From the NCBI GenBank assembly GCA_046727955.1, contig JBKPDO010000396.1, positions 1-38,382 on the forward strand: 38,382 nt of DNA. Direction: 5' to 3'. Position numbers and translations under genes: made by a program. This document shows positions 7,488 through 15,280 of the stretch, piece by piece (within the stretch, counting starts at the first letter, position 1; each line of letters begins with the position of its first letter). Below the pieces are notes generated by a model. That model was not told the origin of the DNA. It saw only the letters and a program-made list of their open reading frames with translations, and did no database searches. Source of the DNA: DASVXQ01 sp046727955 (lineage in GTDB: Bacteria > Actinomycetota > CALGFH01).

Positions 7488-8759
7488 ATGGGCTTGAAGA
7501 TCGCGGTGGTCGGAGGCGGCAGCACGTATACCCCGGAGCTGGTGAACGGCTTTGCCGTCCGCGCCGCGCAACTGCCCGTTGACGAGTTGGTCCTCCTCGA
7601 CCCGGACCCCGAGCGCCTCGAGGTGGTCGGCGGTCTCGCCGGTCGCATGCTGGAGCGGGCCGGCTTGGGCGGGCGACTGGTGCTGACCTCGCGGGTCCAG
7701 GAGGCGCTGGACGGCGCCGCGTTCGTGATCGTGCAGCTCCGCGTGGGCGGCCAGGCGCAGCGGCTGGTCGACGAGACTCTCCCGCTCGAGTTCGGCTGCA
7801 TCGGCCAGGAGACCACCGGGCCGGGTGGGTTCACCAAGGCGCTGCGGACGGTGCCGGTCGTGCTGGAGCTGGCCGAGGAGACCGCGCGACGGGGCGCCCC
7901 GGGCGCCTGGCTGGTGGACTTCACCAACCCGGTCGGGATCGTCACGCAGGCCCTGCTCGACGAGGGTCACCGCGCCATCGGCCTCTGCAACGTGGCTATC
8001 GGGCTGCAGCGCTGGCTGGCCGCGCGCTTCGGCGTCGAGCCGGAGCGGGTCGAGCTGGAGCACGTCGGCCTGAACCACCTGTCGTGGGTGCGCGCCGTCC
8101 GGGTCGACGGGGTCGATCGCCTGCCGGAGCTGCTGGAGCGTCACGCCGAGGCGGTCGCGGACGAGGCCGAGCTCCCAGCCGAGCTGGTCCGCCTGCTCGG
8201 CGTCATCCCCTCGGACTACCTGCGCTACTACTATCTGACCGGCGAGGTGCTCGAACAGCAGCGGCATGGCCCCTCGCGCGCCGAGCAGGTCGCGGCGATC
8301 GAGCGGGAGCTGCTCAGCCTGTATCGCGACCCGGCGCTGGACACCAAGCCGGCGCTGCTGGAGCAGCGCGGCGGCGCCTTCTACAGCGAGGCCGCCGCCC
8401 AGCTGGTCGCCTCGCTCCACGCTGGCACCGGAGACGTCCAGGTCGTCGACGTCCGCAACGACGGCGCGCTGCCCGACCTGCCCGCCGATGCCGTTGTCGA
8501 GGTCCCAGCGCGCATCGACGCGGCCGGCGCCCACCCCCTGCCGCTCGCGCCCCTGGCACCGGAGCTGCTCGGCCTGGTGCAGCAGATGAAGTCCTACGAG
8601 CGACTGACCGTCGCCGCCGCCCGCGGAGGCGACCGGGCCCTCGCCCTGGAGGCGCTGCTCGCCAACCCCCTGGTCCGCGAGTACCAGATCGCCGTCCCGC
8701 TGCTGGACGCCCTGCTGGAGGCCAGCCGCGCCTACCTGCCGAGGTTCTTCCCCGGCTGA
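7488..8759 (+). CDS. GH4 family glycosidase (6-phospho-beta-glucosidase-like)
   Basis: 423 residues from the ATG at 7488, after AAAGGGG. The N-terminal Rossmann fold (KIAVVGGGSTYTPELV) binds NAD. The QLRVGGQAQRLVDETLPLEFGCIGQETTGPGGF stretch and TNPVGIVTQAL follow. The metal ligands of the family are present: Cys167 in GLCNVAIG and His197 in GLNHLSW. GH4 enzymes cleave by transient oxidation at C3 of the sugar, with NAD and Mn2+, usually on 6-phosphorylated glycosides. An ABC importer, not a PTS, accompanies this one, so phosphorylation would have to come from the divergent kinase, or the substrate is unphosphorylated. Bare family similarity favours 6-phospho-beta-glucosidase. A strand change follows at once: the DegT aminotransferase converges, ending two bases away. 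Confidence 0.88.
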   Translation: MGLKIAVVGGGSTYTPELVNGFAVRAAQLPVDELVLLDPDPERLEVVGGLAGRMLERAGLGGRLVLTSRVQEALDGAAFVIVQLRVGGQAQRLVDETLPLEFGCIGQETTGPGGFTKALRTVPVVLELAEETARRGAPGAWLVDFTNPVGIVTQALLDEGHRAIGLCNVAIGLQRWLAARFGVEPERVELEHVGLNHLSWVRAVRVDGVDRLPELLERHAEAVADEAELPAELVRLLGVIPSDYLRYYYLTGEVLEQQRHGPSRAEQVAAIERELLSLYRDPALDTKPALLEQRGGAFYSEAAAQLVASLHAGTGDVQVVDVRNDGALPDLPADAVVEVPARIDAAGAHPLPLAPLAPELLGLVQQMKSYERLTVAAARGGDRALALEALLANPLVREYQIAVPLLDALLEASRAYLPRFFPG

Positions 8760-8760
8760 T

Positions 8761-9996
8761 TCAGGCTCCGGCCAGCTCGGCGGCGTGGCGCTGGACCTTG
8801 GCGAGCGCCTCGACCGCGTCCTCGACCCCTTGCCGGCCCGCGCGGAAGACGCTCTCGTCCAGGTAGACCGTCTGCCGCAGGGCGAGCCGCTCGGCCACCG
8901 GGAAGGACATACGGGCCGGGTCGAGCCGCGCTGCGTGCTCGACGGCGACCGGCAGGCGCGAGAGCGACGGCTGGAAGAGGTCATAGCGGCTCATCGGCGG
9001 GTAGCCGACCCAGCAGCCCACCCCCTCTGCCCCGAGCGCCTCGCACACCAGCTGGTTGCTGGCCCCGGCGAAGGCGTCCGGCTCGATCAGCAGGACGTAG
9101 CAGTAGAAGCTCCAGCGGGTGATGCGCTCGTCGGGCGGCAGCAGGCGCACTCCGGGGATCTCGGCGGCCAGCTCCTGGAAGCGGCGCCCGCTGGCGGCCC
9201 GCTCGGCCTGCTGGGCGGGGAAGCGGTCCAGCGCGACCAGCAGCAGCGCGGCGTGCAGCTCGCCGAGGCGGTAGTTGGCGCCAAAGGTGTATTCCTTCTC
9301 GCCGTCGTCCTTGGGCCGGCCGCAGTCGATCAGCGAGTGGGCGCGGCGGGCGAGCGCCTCGTCGCCGGTGAGAAGGCTGCCACCCTCGCCAGCGGTGAGG
9401 ATCTTGTACGACTGGTGGCTGAAGGACCCGAGCTCGCCGATCGAGCCGGCGCCGCGGTCGCGCCAGCGCTGCCCGTGCGCGTGGGCGCAGTCCTCCACCA
9501 CGGCCAGGGAGCGTCGCCGCGCGATCTCCATGACGCGGTCCATGTCGGCCATCTGGTGGCCGAGGTGGACCGGCATGATCGCGCGGGTCCGCGGGGTGAT
9601 GGCGGCCTCGGTCTGCTCTGGGTCGATGGTCAGGGTCTCGGGGGTGACGTCGCAGAACACCGGCAGCGCACCGGCGGCCATGACGGCGTACGGGGTGGCG
9701 GCGAAGGTCAGCGCGGGAACGACGACCTCGTCGCCCCAGCCGATCCCGAGGGCCTTCAGCGCCACCTCCATGGTGACGGTGCCGTTGGACATGACCACGC
9801 CGTGCCTGGCGCCCTGGTAGGCGGCGAAGCGCGCCGCGAACTCGGCGGCCAGCGGCCCCGGCTCCGGGAAGCCGCCCCAGCGGCCACTGCGCACCACCGT
9901 AGCGACCGCCTCTACGTCGCGCTCGTCGTGCACTGGCCATTCGGGGTAGCCCTGGGGCCGGACCGGCGACCCGCCATGCAGCGCAAGCTCCGCCAT
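8761..9996 (-). CDS. DegT/DnrJ/EryC1/StrS family PLP aminotransferase
   Basis: 411 residues from the ATG at 9996, preceded by AGGAGGAGC. The PLP lysine is Lys198 in FSHQSYKILTAGEGG, and the cofactor-binding Asp169 is in AVVEDCAHAHG. SNGTVTMEVALKALGI and the NYRLGELHAALLL stretch are also family hallmarks. The family transaminates keto-sugars, usually nucleotide-linked, occasionally keto-sugar phosphates (NtdA of the Bacillus kanosamine pathway) or scyllo-inosose. No nucleotide-sugar or antibiotic genes are nearby. It is convergent with a GH4 gene and divergent from a ROK regulator, with the palindrome at 10097 between. A role in amino-sugar breakdown or interconversion is therefore more likely than cell-surface sugar synthesis; this is inference. 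Confidence 0.9.
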   Translation of the reverse strand: MAELALHGGSPVRPQGYPEWPVHDERDVEAVATVVRSGRWGGFPEPGPLAAEFAARFAAYQGARHGVVMSNGTVTMEVALKALGIGWGDEVVVPALTFAATPYAVMAAGALPVFCDVTPETLTIDPEQTEAAITPRTRAIMPVHLGHQMADMDRVMEIARRRSLAVVEDCAHAHGQRWRDRGAGSIGELGSFSHQSYKILTAGEGGSLLTGDEALARRAHSLIDCGRPKDDGEKEYTFGANYRLGELHAALLLVALDRFPAQQAERAASGRRFQELAAEIPGVRLLPPDERITRWSFYCYVLLIEPDAFAGASNQLVCEALGAEGVGCWVGYPPMSRYDLFQPSLSRLPVAVEHAARLDPARMSFPVAERLALRQTVYLDESVFRAGRQGVEDAVEALAKVQRHAAELAGA

Positions 9997-10096
9997 GTCG
10001 CTCCTCCTGTCGCACCGCGGCTTGCACCGTGGCGCCGCTTCGGCTCCCGCACCCTGGGCTTGACTTCCATGCCGTGCCATAAATAATGGGTGAGGC

Positions 10097-10109
10097 AGGA
10101 AGGCTTCCT
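10097..10109. promoter_or_regulatory. Probable ROK repressor operator 2
   Basis: AGGAAGGCTTCCT, a perfect 6+1+6 inverted repeat, is followed by AACTATAG. It is 20 bases upstream of the ROK gene's TTG start (10130) and about 100 bases upstream of the divergent aminotransferase start (9996). The position is right for autoregulation. It shares the AGGAAnnnTTCCTAAC pattern with the site at 7419. Confidence 0.75.
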
Positions 10110-10129
10110 AACTATAGCAGGGAGGCGTT

Positions 10130-11335
10130 TTGGCAGAGCTGCCGGTCACGGCAGGCACGCCGAGCCTGCTGCGCGCGATCAATGCGCGCACGATCCTCGA
10201 CCTGGTCCAGCGCACCGGGCCGGTGTCGCGGGCCCAGGTGGCCAGGGACAGCGGCCTGTCCAAGCCGACGGTGTCGCTTGGCCTGGCGGCGCTGCTGGAG
10301 GCGGGGCTGGTCCGCGAGGTGGGCCGCTCCAGCGGGGGCCGCGGGCCCAGCGCGGTGCTGTACGAACTGAACCCTCAGGCCGGCCGGGTGGCGGGCATCG
10401 ACGTTGGCCGTCACTGGGTACGCGCGGCCCTGGCCGACATCACCGGCGCGATCGTGGCCCGCCGCGACCAGCGTGCCAGGGTCGCCAGCGCCCGCACCCT
10501 GATCGGCCAGATCGGCGCGATCGCCCGGGAGCTGGCCGCCGAGGTGGGGATCAGCTGGGAGCAGGTGAGCCACGTCACCGTCGGCAGTCCGGGAGTGTTC
10601 GAGCCCACACGCGGGGCGGTCATCCTCGCCCCGAACCTGCCTGGGTGGGGCCGCCAGGGTCTGGTGGAGGCGTTGCGCGAGGAGCTCGGCAGCCGCATCG
10701 GGGTGGAGAACGACGTGAACCTGGGCGCGGTCGGGGAGCGCTGGAAGGGCCGCGGCCGCGGCGTGCGCAACTTCGGCTTCCTCTCGGTGGGGACCGGCGT
10801 CGGCATGGGGCTGGTGCTGGCGGGGGAGCTGTACCGCGGCGCCAGCGGCGCGGCTGGTGAGATCGCCTACCTGCCGGTCGGCGCGGACCCGCACGACCGG
10901 CAGGTGCGTCGCCGTGGGGCGTTCGAGGAGGCCACCGCCGGCGACGGGGTGGTCCGCGTCGCGCGCGAGGCCGGCATGCAGGGGACGCTCACCGCCAAGA
11001 AGGTGTTCGCCCTTGCGCGTAGGGGCGACCCGGTCGCCCGCCAGGTGGTCGAGGTCGAGGCGCGGCGGCTGGCGCTCGGCGTGGCCGCCGTGCTCGCGGT
11101 GGTCGACCTCGAGCTGGTGATCCTCGGCGGCGGCATCGGCGGCCAGGCCGACCTGCTGCTGGCGCCGATGGAGCAGGAACTGCACGCGCTGTCGCCGCTG
11201 CGGCCGCGGCTGGCCGCCTCGGCGCTGGGTGACGACGCGGTGGTGCAGGGCGCGGTCGCGACCGCGCTCGGGGCCGCCCAGGATAGGCTGTTCGACCCTG
11301 TCCGGATGCTCGATCGCAAGGAACTCGTGGTCTGA
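10130..11335 (+). CDS. ROK family transcriptional repressor
   Basis: 401 residues from a TTG with GGAGG at 10121-10125. The N-terminal winged helix spans about residues 10-70 (ARTILDLVQRTGPVSRAQVARDSGLSKPTVSLGLAALLEAGLV). The remainder is a ROK sugar-kinase-like domain with VAGIDVGRHWVRAALADITG, ENDVNLGAVGE (the conserved sugar-contacting Asn-Asp) and GTGVGMGLVLAGELYRGASGAAGEI. The zinc-binding CxCGxxGCxE motif usual in ROK proteins is absent; DPHDRQVRRRGAFEE stands in its place. The gene is the first of a probable operon with the binding protein and permeases (gap 42 bases). It should bind the palindromes at 7419 and 10097, and perhaps 33755, and be released by a sugar or sugar phosphate. 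Confidence 0.9.
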   Translation: MAELPVTAGTPSLLRAINARTILDLVQRTGPVSRAQVARDSGLSKPTVSLGLAALLEAGLVREVGRSSGGRGPSAVLYELNPQAGRVAGIDVGRHWVRAALADITGAIVARRDQRARVASARTLIGQIGAIARELAAEVGISWEQVSHVTVGSPGVFEPTRGAVILAPNLPGWGRQGLVEALREELGSRIGVENDVNLGAVGERWKGRGRGVRNFGFLSVGTGVGMGLVLAGELYRGASGAAGEIAYLPVGADPHDRQVRRRGAFEEATAGDGVVRVAREAGMQGTLTAKKVFALARRGDPVARQVVEVEARRLALGVAAVLAVVDLELVILGGGIGGQADLLLAPMEQELHALSPLRPRLAASALGDDAVVQGAVATALGAAQDRLFDPVRMLDRKELVV

Positions 11336-11377
11336 AGCCAACCAAGCAGGAGACCTTCTCCCGAAGGGAGCCCTCAC

Positions 11378-12715
11378 ATGAGACGACGGCTCATCGCCCT
11401 CGTTGCACTGGCGCTGCTCGCCGCTGCCTGCACGGCGGGAGGTGGCAGCTCGGGACCAGCGCCAACGGTCAACTCCAACGCCAACCACGCACCGCTGACG
11501 CTCACCGTGTGGAGCAACTTCACCTCGCGCGAGTACGGCGTCGTCACCAGCGGGCTCAACACGATCACGAAGAAGTACCCGTGGATGACGGTCAAGCACG
11601 TCGGCGGCAAGGAGGACGCGCCGATCGAGCGGGCGATCAGTGGTGGGAACCCGCCGGACGTGGCGATCTCGTTCACGCCGGACAATGCCGCCAAGTACTG
11701 CCAGACAGGGGCGTGGCAGGACCTGAACCCATTCCTGCAGGCCGACAAGATCGACAAGAACGCGGTCTGGCCATCGGGCGTGTTCAGCTACACCTCCTTC
11801 GACAACAAGCAGTGCGCGCTGCCGATGCTGACCGACGCGCAAGGCCTGTACTACAACGTCGACCTGCTCAAGAAGCACGGCTTCACTGAGCCGCCGAAGA
11901 CGGTCAGCCAGCTCGCCGACATGGCCAAGAAGCTGACCGAGTACAACGCGGACGGCAGCATCAAGGTGGCCGGGTTCGTCCCGCTGTTCGGGTTCTACCA
12001 AACCGGGCAAATGCCGAACATCCTCGCCCACGCGTTCGGCGCCAAGTGGTATGACGAGTCTCTCAAGCCCACCATCTCCTCCGACCCCAACTGGGCCAAG
12101 ATGCTGCAGTGGCAGAAGTCGCTGGTCGACGCCATCGGCTACAGCAAGCTGCAGAAGTTCGCCGCGTCGCTGGGCGGCAGCGACTCGGAGTTCTCCGCGC
12201 AGAACGGCTTCGAGACCGGCAAGATCGCCATGATGGTCGACGGCGAGTGGCGCAACGCGTTCATCGCGGCTGACAAGTCCAAGGTCAACTACGCCACCGC
12301 GCCGTTCCCGGTCGACGACGCCCAGTCCGACCTGTACGGCACGCAGGCGGTCGGCGGCACCATCGCCGGCATCCCCAAGGGCGTGAAGCACGCGGCCGAG
12401 TCCTGGCTGCTGCTCAAGTTCATGACCACCGACACCAACTACCTGACCACCATCGCGCACGGCCTCAAGAACGTGCCGAGCACGTTCGACTCGCTGAAGG
12501 ACCCGGTGCTGCAGAACGACCCGCACTTCAAGACCTTCATGGACGTCTTCCAGAACCCCAAGTCGACCTTCAAGCCGATCACCCCGATCGGGGTCACCGA
12601 CGTCAACCTGTTCCTCACCTTGGGCCAGAAGTGGCAGGCGGGCAAGGTGAGCGACTTGCAGGCTGGCCTCAAGGGCCTCGACAGCCAGATCGCCAAGCAG
12701 CTACAGCTCGGGTAG
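11378..12715 (+). CDS. Sugar-binding lipoprotein of an ABC importer (family 1)
   Basis: 445 residues. A lipoprotein signal (MRRRLIALVALALLAAAC) places the lipidated cysteine at residue 18, followed by a Gly/Ser linker, so the mature protein is anchored outside the membrane. Features of the MalE/family 1 binding proteins are TLTVWSNFTSREYGVVTSGLNTITKKYPWM, SGGNPPDVAISF and GKIAMMVDGEWRNAFI. It starts 42 bases after the ROK gene and 11 bases before the first permease. It captures a carbohydrate for the permeases that follow. The ligand cannot be read from the sequence; amino sugars or their oligomers fit the regulon. Confidence 0.92.
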   Translation: MRRRLIALVALALLAAACTAGGGSSGPAPTVNSNANHAPLTLTVWSNFTSREYGVVTSGLNTITKKYPWMTVKHVGGKEDAPIERAISGGNPPDVAISFTPDNAAKYCQTGAWQDLNPFLQADKIDKNAVWPSGVFSYTSFDNKQCALPMLTDAQGLYYNVDLLKKHGFTEPPKTVSQLADMAKKLTEYNADGSIKVAGFVPLFGFYQTGQMPNILAHAFGAKWYDESLKPTISSDPNWAKMLQWQKSLVDAIGYSKLQKFAASLGGSDSEFSAQNGFETGKIAMMVDGEWRNAFIAADKSKVNYATAPFPVDDAQSDLYGTQAVGGTIAGIPKGVKHAAESWLLLKFMTTDTNYLTTIAHGLKNVPSTFDSLKDPVLQNDPHFKTFMDVFQNPKSTFKPITPIGVTDVNLFLTLGQKWQAGKVSDLQAGLKGLDSQIAKQLQLG

Positions 12716-12726
12716 GGAGGAGCGAC

Positions 12727-13707
12727 ATGGCCACCGTCGCGGAGCGGCCGCCGGCCGCTCCCGAGCAGGCCCGCGCCGCTGAGCGCCGCCGCCGCAGGCG
12801 GCGCTCAGCCTGGCGCCGCCAGTGGGTCGCGCTGGCGTTCATGGCGCCGTGGATCATCGGGTTCAGCGCGTTCTACGTGTACCCGATGGCGTCGAGCCTG
12901 TACTTCTCGTTCACCAAGTACGACATCCTGAGCCAGCCGAGGTGGACCGGCCTTAGCAACTACCGCTTCATGTTCACCAGCGATGATTTGTTCTGGGTGT
13001 CGCTGCGCAACACGCTGTGGATCATCGTGTTCCTGGTACCGCTCCAGGTGATCTTCGCGATCGTGACCGCCTCGGTGCTCACCAGGGTCAGGCGTGGCCT
13101 CACCTTTTACCGGACGATCTTCTTCCTGCCCTCGATGGTCCCGCTGGTGGCGGCGGCGCTCGGCTTCATCTACCTGCTCAACCCGGCCGGGCCGCTCAAC
13201 CGCCTCCTGCGCCTGCTGCACCTGCCGCAGCCGTTGTGGTTCATCGACCCGCGCTACACCAAGCCGGGCCTGACGCTGATCGGCCTGTGGGGCGTCGGCC
13301 AGATCATGATCATCTTCCTCGCCGCGCTGCTCGACGTGCCGAGGCAGCTTTACGAGGCGGCCGAGATCGAGGGCGCGAGCCCCTGGCAGCGGTTCCGCCA
13401 CGTGACCCTGCCGATGATCTCCCCGGTGATCTTCTTCTCGGTGGTCATCGGGATGATCCAGGGCTTCCAGTACTTCACCCAGGCCTACGTGATCTCCAGG
13501 TCAGGCGATCAGACCCGCCCCGTCGGCTACCCGCAGGACTCGCTGCTGTTCTACACGAGCCACCTGTACCAGCAGGGGTTCGAGGCCTTCCACATGGGCT
13601 ACGCCGCCGCCCTCTCCTGGGTCATGTTCATCGTGACCATGACCTGCACCATCGTGCTCATCCGTGGCTCGCGCCGGTGGGTGCACTATCAGGGAGGCTT
13701 CAGATGA
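12727..13707 (+). CDS. Sugar ABC permease, MalF/UgpA type
   Basis: 326 residues from the ATG at 12727, after GGGAGGAG. A long Arg-rich cytoplasmic start (ERRRRRRRSAWRRQW) precedes six predicted membrane helices, beginning VALAFMAPWIIGFSAFYVYP. The coupling (EAA) loop is YEAAEIEGASPWQRFRHVTLP, which contacts the ATPase. The length and the FxxPxxxYxSF-type first loop are typical of CUT1 permeases. Its stop overlaps the next gene's start (ATGA at 13704-13707). It should pair with the downstream permease and with the ATPase at 5163-6365, as no ATPase gene is present in this operon. Confidence 0.93.
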   Translation: MATVAERPPAAPEQARAAERRRRRRRSAWRRQWVALAFMAPWIIGFSAFYVYPMASSLYFSFTKYDILSQPRWTGLSNYRFMFTSDDLFWVSLRNTLWIIVFLVPLQVIFAIVTASVLTRVRRGLTFYRTIFFLPSMVPLVAAALGFIYLLNPAGPLNRLLRLLHLPQPLWFIDPRYTKPGLTLIGLWGVGQIMIIFLAALLDVPRQLYEAAEIEGASPWQRFRHVTLPMISPVIFFSVVIGMIQGFQYFTQAYVISRSGDQTRPVGYPQDSLLFYTSHLYQQGFEAFHMGYAAALSWVMFIVTMTCTIVLIRGSRRWVHYQGGFR

Positions 13708-14603
13708 CCGCGGTGCCCGCTCCCGGGCCGGCTTCCGCGCGCCCGGTGGCGCGCCGGCCGGTGCCGCCCGCGGTCCGCAGGCGCAAGCTCCTCATGACGG
13801 TCGCCAACCACTCGGTGGCCATCGCGCTGTCGATCGCCTTCCTGCTCCCGTTCGTGTTCATCCTGGCGACCGCGCTCATGACCAACCAGCAAACGCTGTC
13901 GCCCCACATCTGGCCGCACCCGTTCGCGTGGTCGAACTTCAAAACGGTGTTCCACTCCTTCCCGTTCGTGCGCTACACCCTGAACACCGTCACCTACGCG
14001 GGGCTCGCCACCGTCGGGGTGCTGCTCTCCTGCACGCCGGTGGCCTACGCCCTGTCGCGCCTGCGGTGGCGCGGGCGGCAGGTCGCCTTCCTGCTGGTGC
14101 TCTCGACCCTGATGCTGCCGCCGCAGGTCACCGTCGTGCCGCTGTACGTGATCTTCTCGCGGCTGCACTGGATCGGGTCGCTCAAGCCGTTGATCGTGCC
14201 GCTCTTCTTCGGCGACGCCTTCACGATCTTCCTGCTGCGCCAGTTCTTCATGACCATTCCGCAGGAGCTGTCCGACGCGGCCCGCGTCGACGGCGCCAGC
14301 GAGTTCCAGATCCTCACCCGCGTGATCGTGCCGCTCGCCAAGCCGGCGCTCGCCGCGGTGGCGCTGTTCCAGTTCCTCTACTCCTGGAACGACTTCTTCA
14401 ACCCGCTGCTGTACGCCGGCAGCAACCCCAACTCGTGGACGCTCGCGGTGGCCCTGCAGCAATTCACCGCGCTGTCACGAGGGGTGCTGTGGAACATGCA
14501 GATGGCAGCGTCGCTGCTGTTCGTGCTGCCGGTGATCATCATTTTCTTCTTCGCGCAGAAGGTCTTCGTCGAGGGGATCACGCTGACCGGGGTCAAGGGG
14601 TGA
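13704..14603 (+). CDS. Sugar ABC permease, MalG/UgpE type
   Basis: 299 residues from the ATG that overlaps the preceding stop. GGGAGG at 13692-13697 serves as its ribosome binding site inside the upstream gene. Six membrane helices are predicted from VAIALSIAFLLPFVFILAT onward. The coupling loop is LSDAARVDGASEFQILTRVIVPLAKPALAAV, and the family's short C-terminal end (FFFAQKVFVEGITLTGVKG) is intact. MTNQQTLSPHIWPHPFAWSNFKTVF is the usual first periplasmic segment. It completes the binding-protein/permease part of the sugar importer. A hairpin terminator lies 36 bases downstream. Confidence 0.93.
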   Translation: MTAVPAPGPASARPVARRPVPPAVRRRKLLMTVANHSVAIALSIAFLLPFVFILATALMTNQQTLSPHIWPHPFAWSNFKTVFHSFPFVRYTLNTVTYAGLATVGVLLSCTPVAYALSRLRWRGRQVAFLLVLSTLMLPPQVTVVPLYVIFSRLHWIGSLKPLIVPLFFGDAFTIFLLRQFFMTIPQELSDAARVDGASEFQILTRVIVPLAKPALAAVALFQFLYSWNDFFNPLLYAGSNPNSWTLAVALQQFTALSRGVLWNMQMAASLLFVLPVIIIFFFAQKVFVEGITLTGVKG

Positions 14604-14638
14604 CGACCCCCACCGTCACCCAGGCCCCGGCCACCACC

Positions 14639-14674
14639 CCAGCGCGACCCACACCCCGGTGCGGGTCGCGCTGG
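14639..14674 (+). terminator. Hairpin terminator after the sugar importer operon
   Basis: A perfect 12-base stem, CCAGCGCGACCC (14639-14650) and GGGTCGCGCTGG (14663-14674), with a 12-base loop. It closes the ROK/ABC operon and, being symmetric, could also serve the convergent VOC gene ending at 14733. Confidence 0.75.
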
Positions 14675-14732
14675 TCGGGAGGTCTTCACCGTCGGCCAGC
14701 CGCGGTAGCGGCGGCGCGGACGAGAAGCGCGG

Positions 14733-15155
14733 TCAGGCGCCCGACTGGTTTCGCCCGCGCTCCTGCAGGACCCAGCCGTTGCCGTCGGGGTCGCTGAAGT
14801 CGGCGAAGGAGTTGTAGTCGCTGCGTTGCGGATGCGGGCCCGTCACCCACTTGCCCGACTCGAGATGCCGGATATCGCTGACCTCCACTCCGCGCTCGAC
14901 GAGCTCGGCACGTGCGGCGACGATGTCGGAGACGACCAGGTGCCCGCCCCGGACGGAGCCCGGCGCCGCGTCGGTGATGCCCATCCCGATGGCAATCGAG
15001 CACGCCGAGCCCGGTGGCGTCATCTGCACGACCCGGAAGCCGGGCATCGGCGCGACGTCGACCTCCAGCTTGAAGCCGGCGTTCTCGGTGTAGAAGGTCT
15101 TGGCGCGGTCCACGTCCGTGACGGGGATCAGCACGAGCTCGAACTTGTAGTCCAC
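14733..15155 (-). CDS. VOC family protein (glyoxalase/bleomycin-resistance fold)
   Basis: 140 residues from a GTG at 15155 with GAAGGAGAC upstream. Two beta-alpha-beta-beta-beta units are recognisable: ELVLIPVTDVDRAKTFYTENAGFKLEVD and GGHLVVSDIVAARAELVERGVEVSDI. The metal-ligand type end is FADFSDPDGNGWVLQE. This SRPBCC-unrelated, single-domain VOC type is common in actinobacteria, and most members have no assigned reaction. It is monocistronic, convergent with the sugar permease operon. Function beyond the fold is unknown. Confidence 0.88.
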   Translation of the reverse strand: MDYKFELVLIPVTDVDRAKTFYTENAGFKLEVDVAPMPGFRVVQMTPPGSACSIAIGMGITDAAPGSVRGGHLVVSDIVAARAELVERGVEVSDIRHLESGKWVTGPHPQRSDYNSFADFSDPDGNGWVLQERGRNQSGA

Positions 15156-15280
15156 GCTGCAGTCTCCTTCGAGTATCCGTCCCTGTCGCTGATCTCTGTG
15201 AGGTGAAACGTCGGCTCGCGCGGAAACTCATCGGCGCCGCGATGAAGTGGTCCGGAGCGGCTCCGCGGCAGAGAGAGCCT

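Noticed and set aside
10112..12526. An 804-codon minus-strand frame across the ROK and binding-protein genes
   Set aside because: The plus-strand genes have starts, ribosome binding sites and family motifs; the antisense frame has none and spans two genes.
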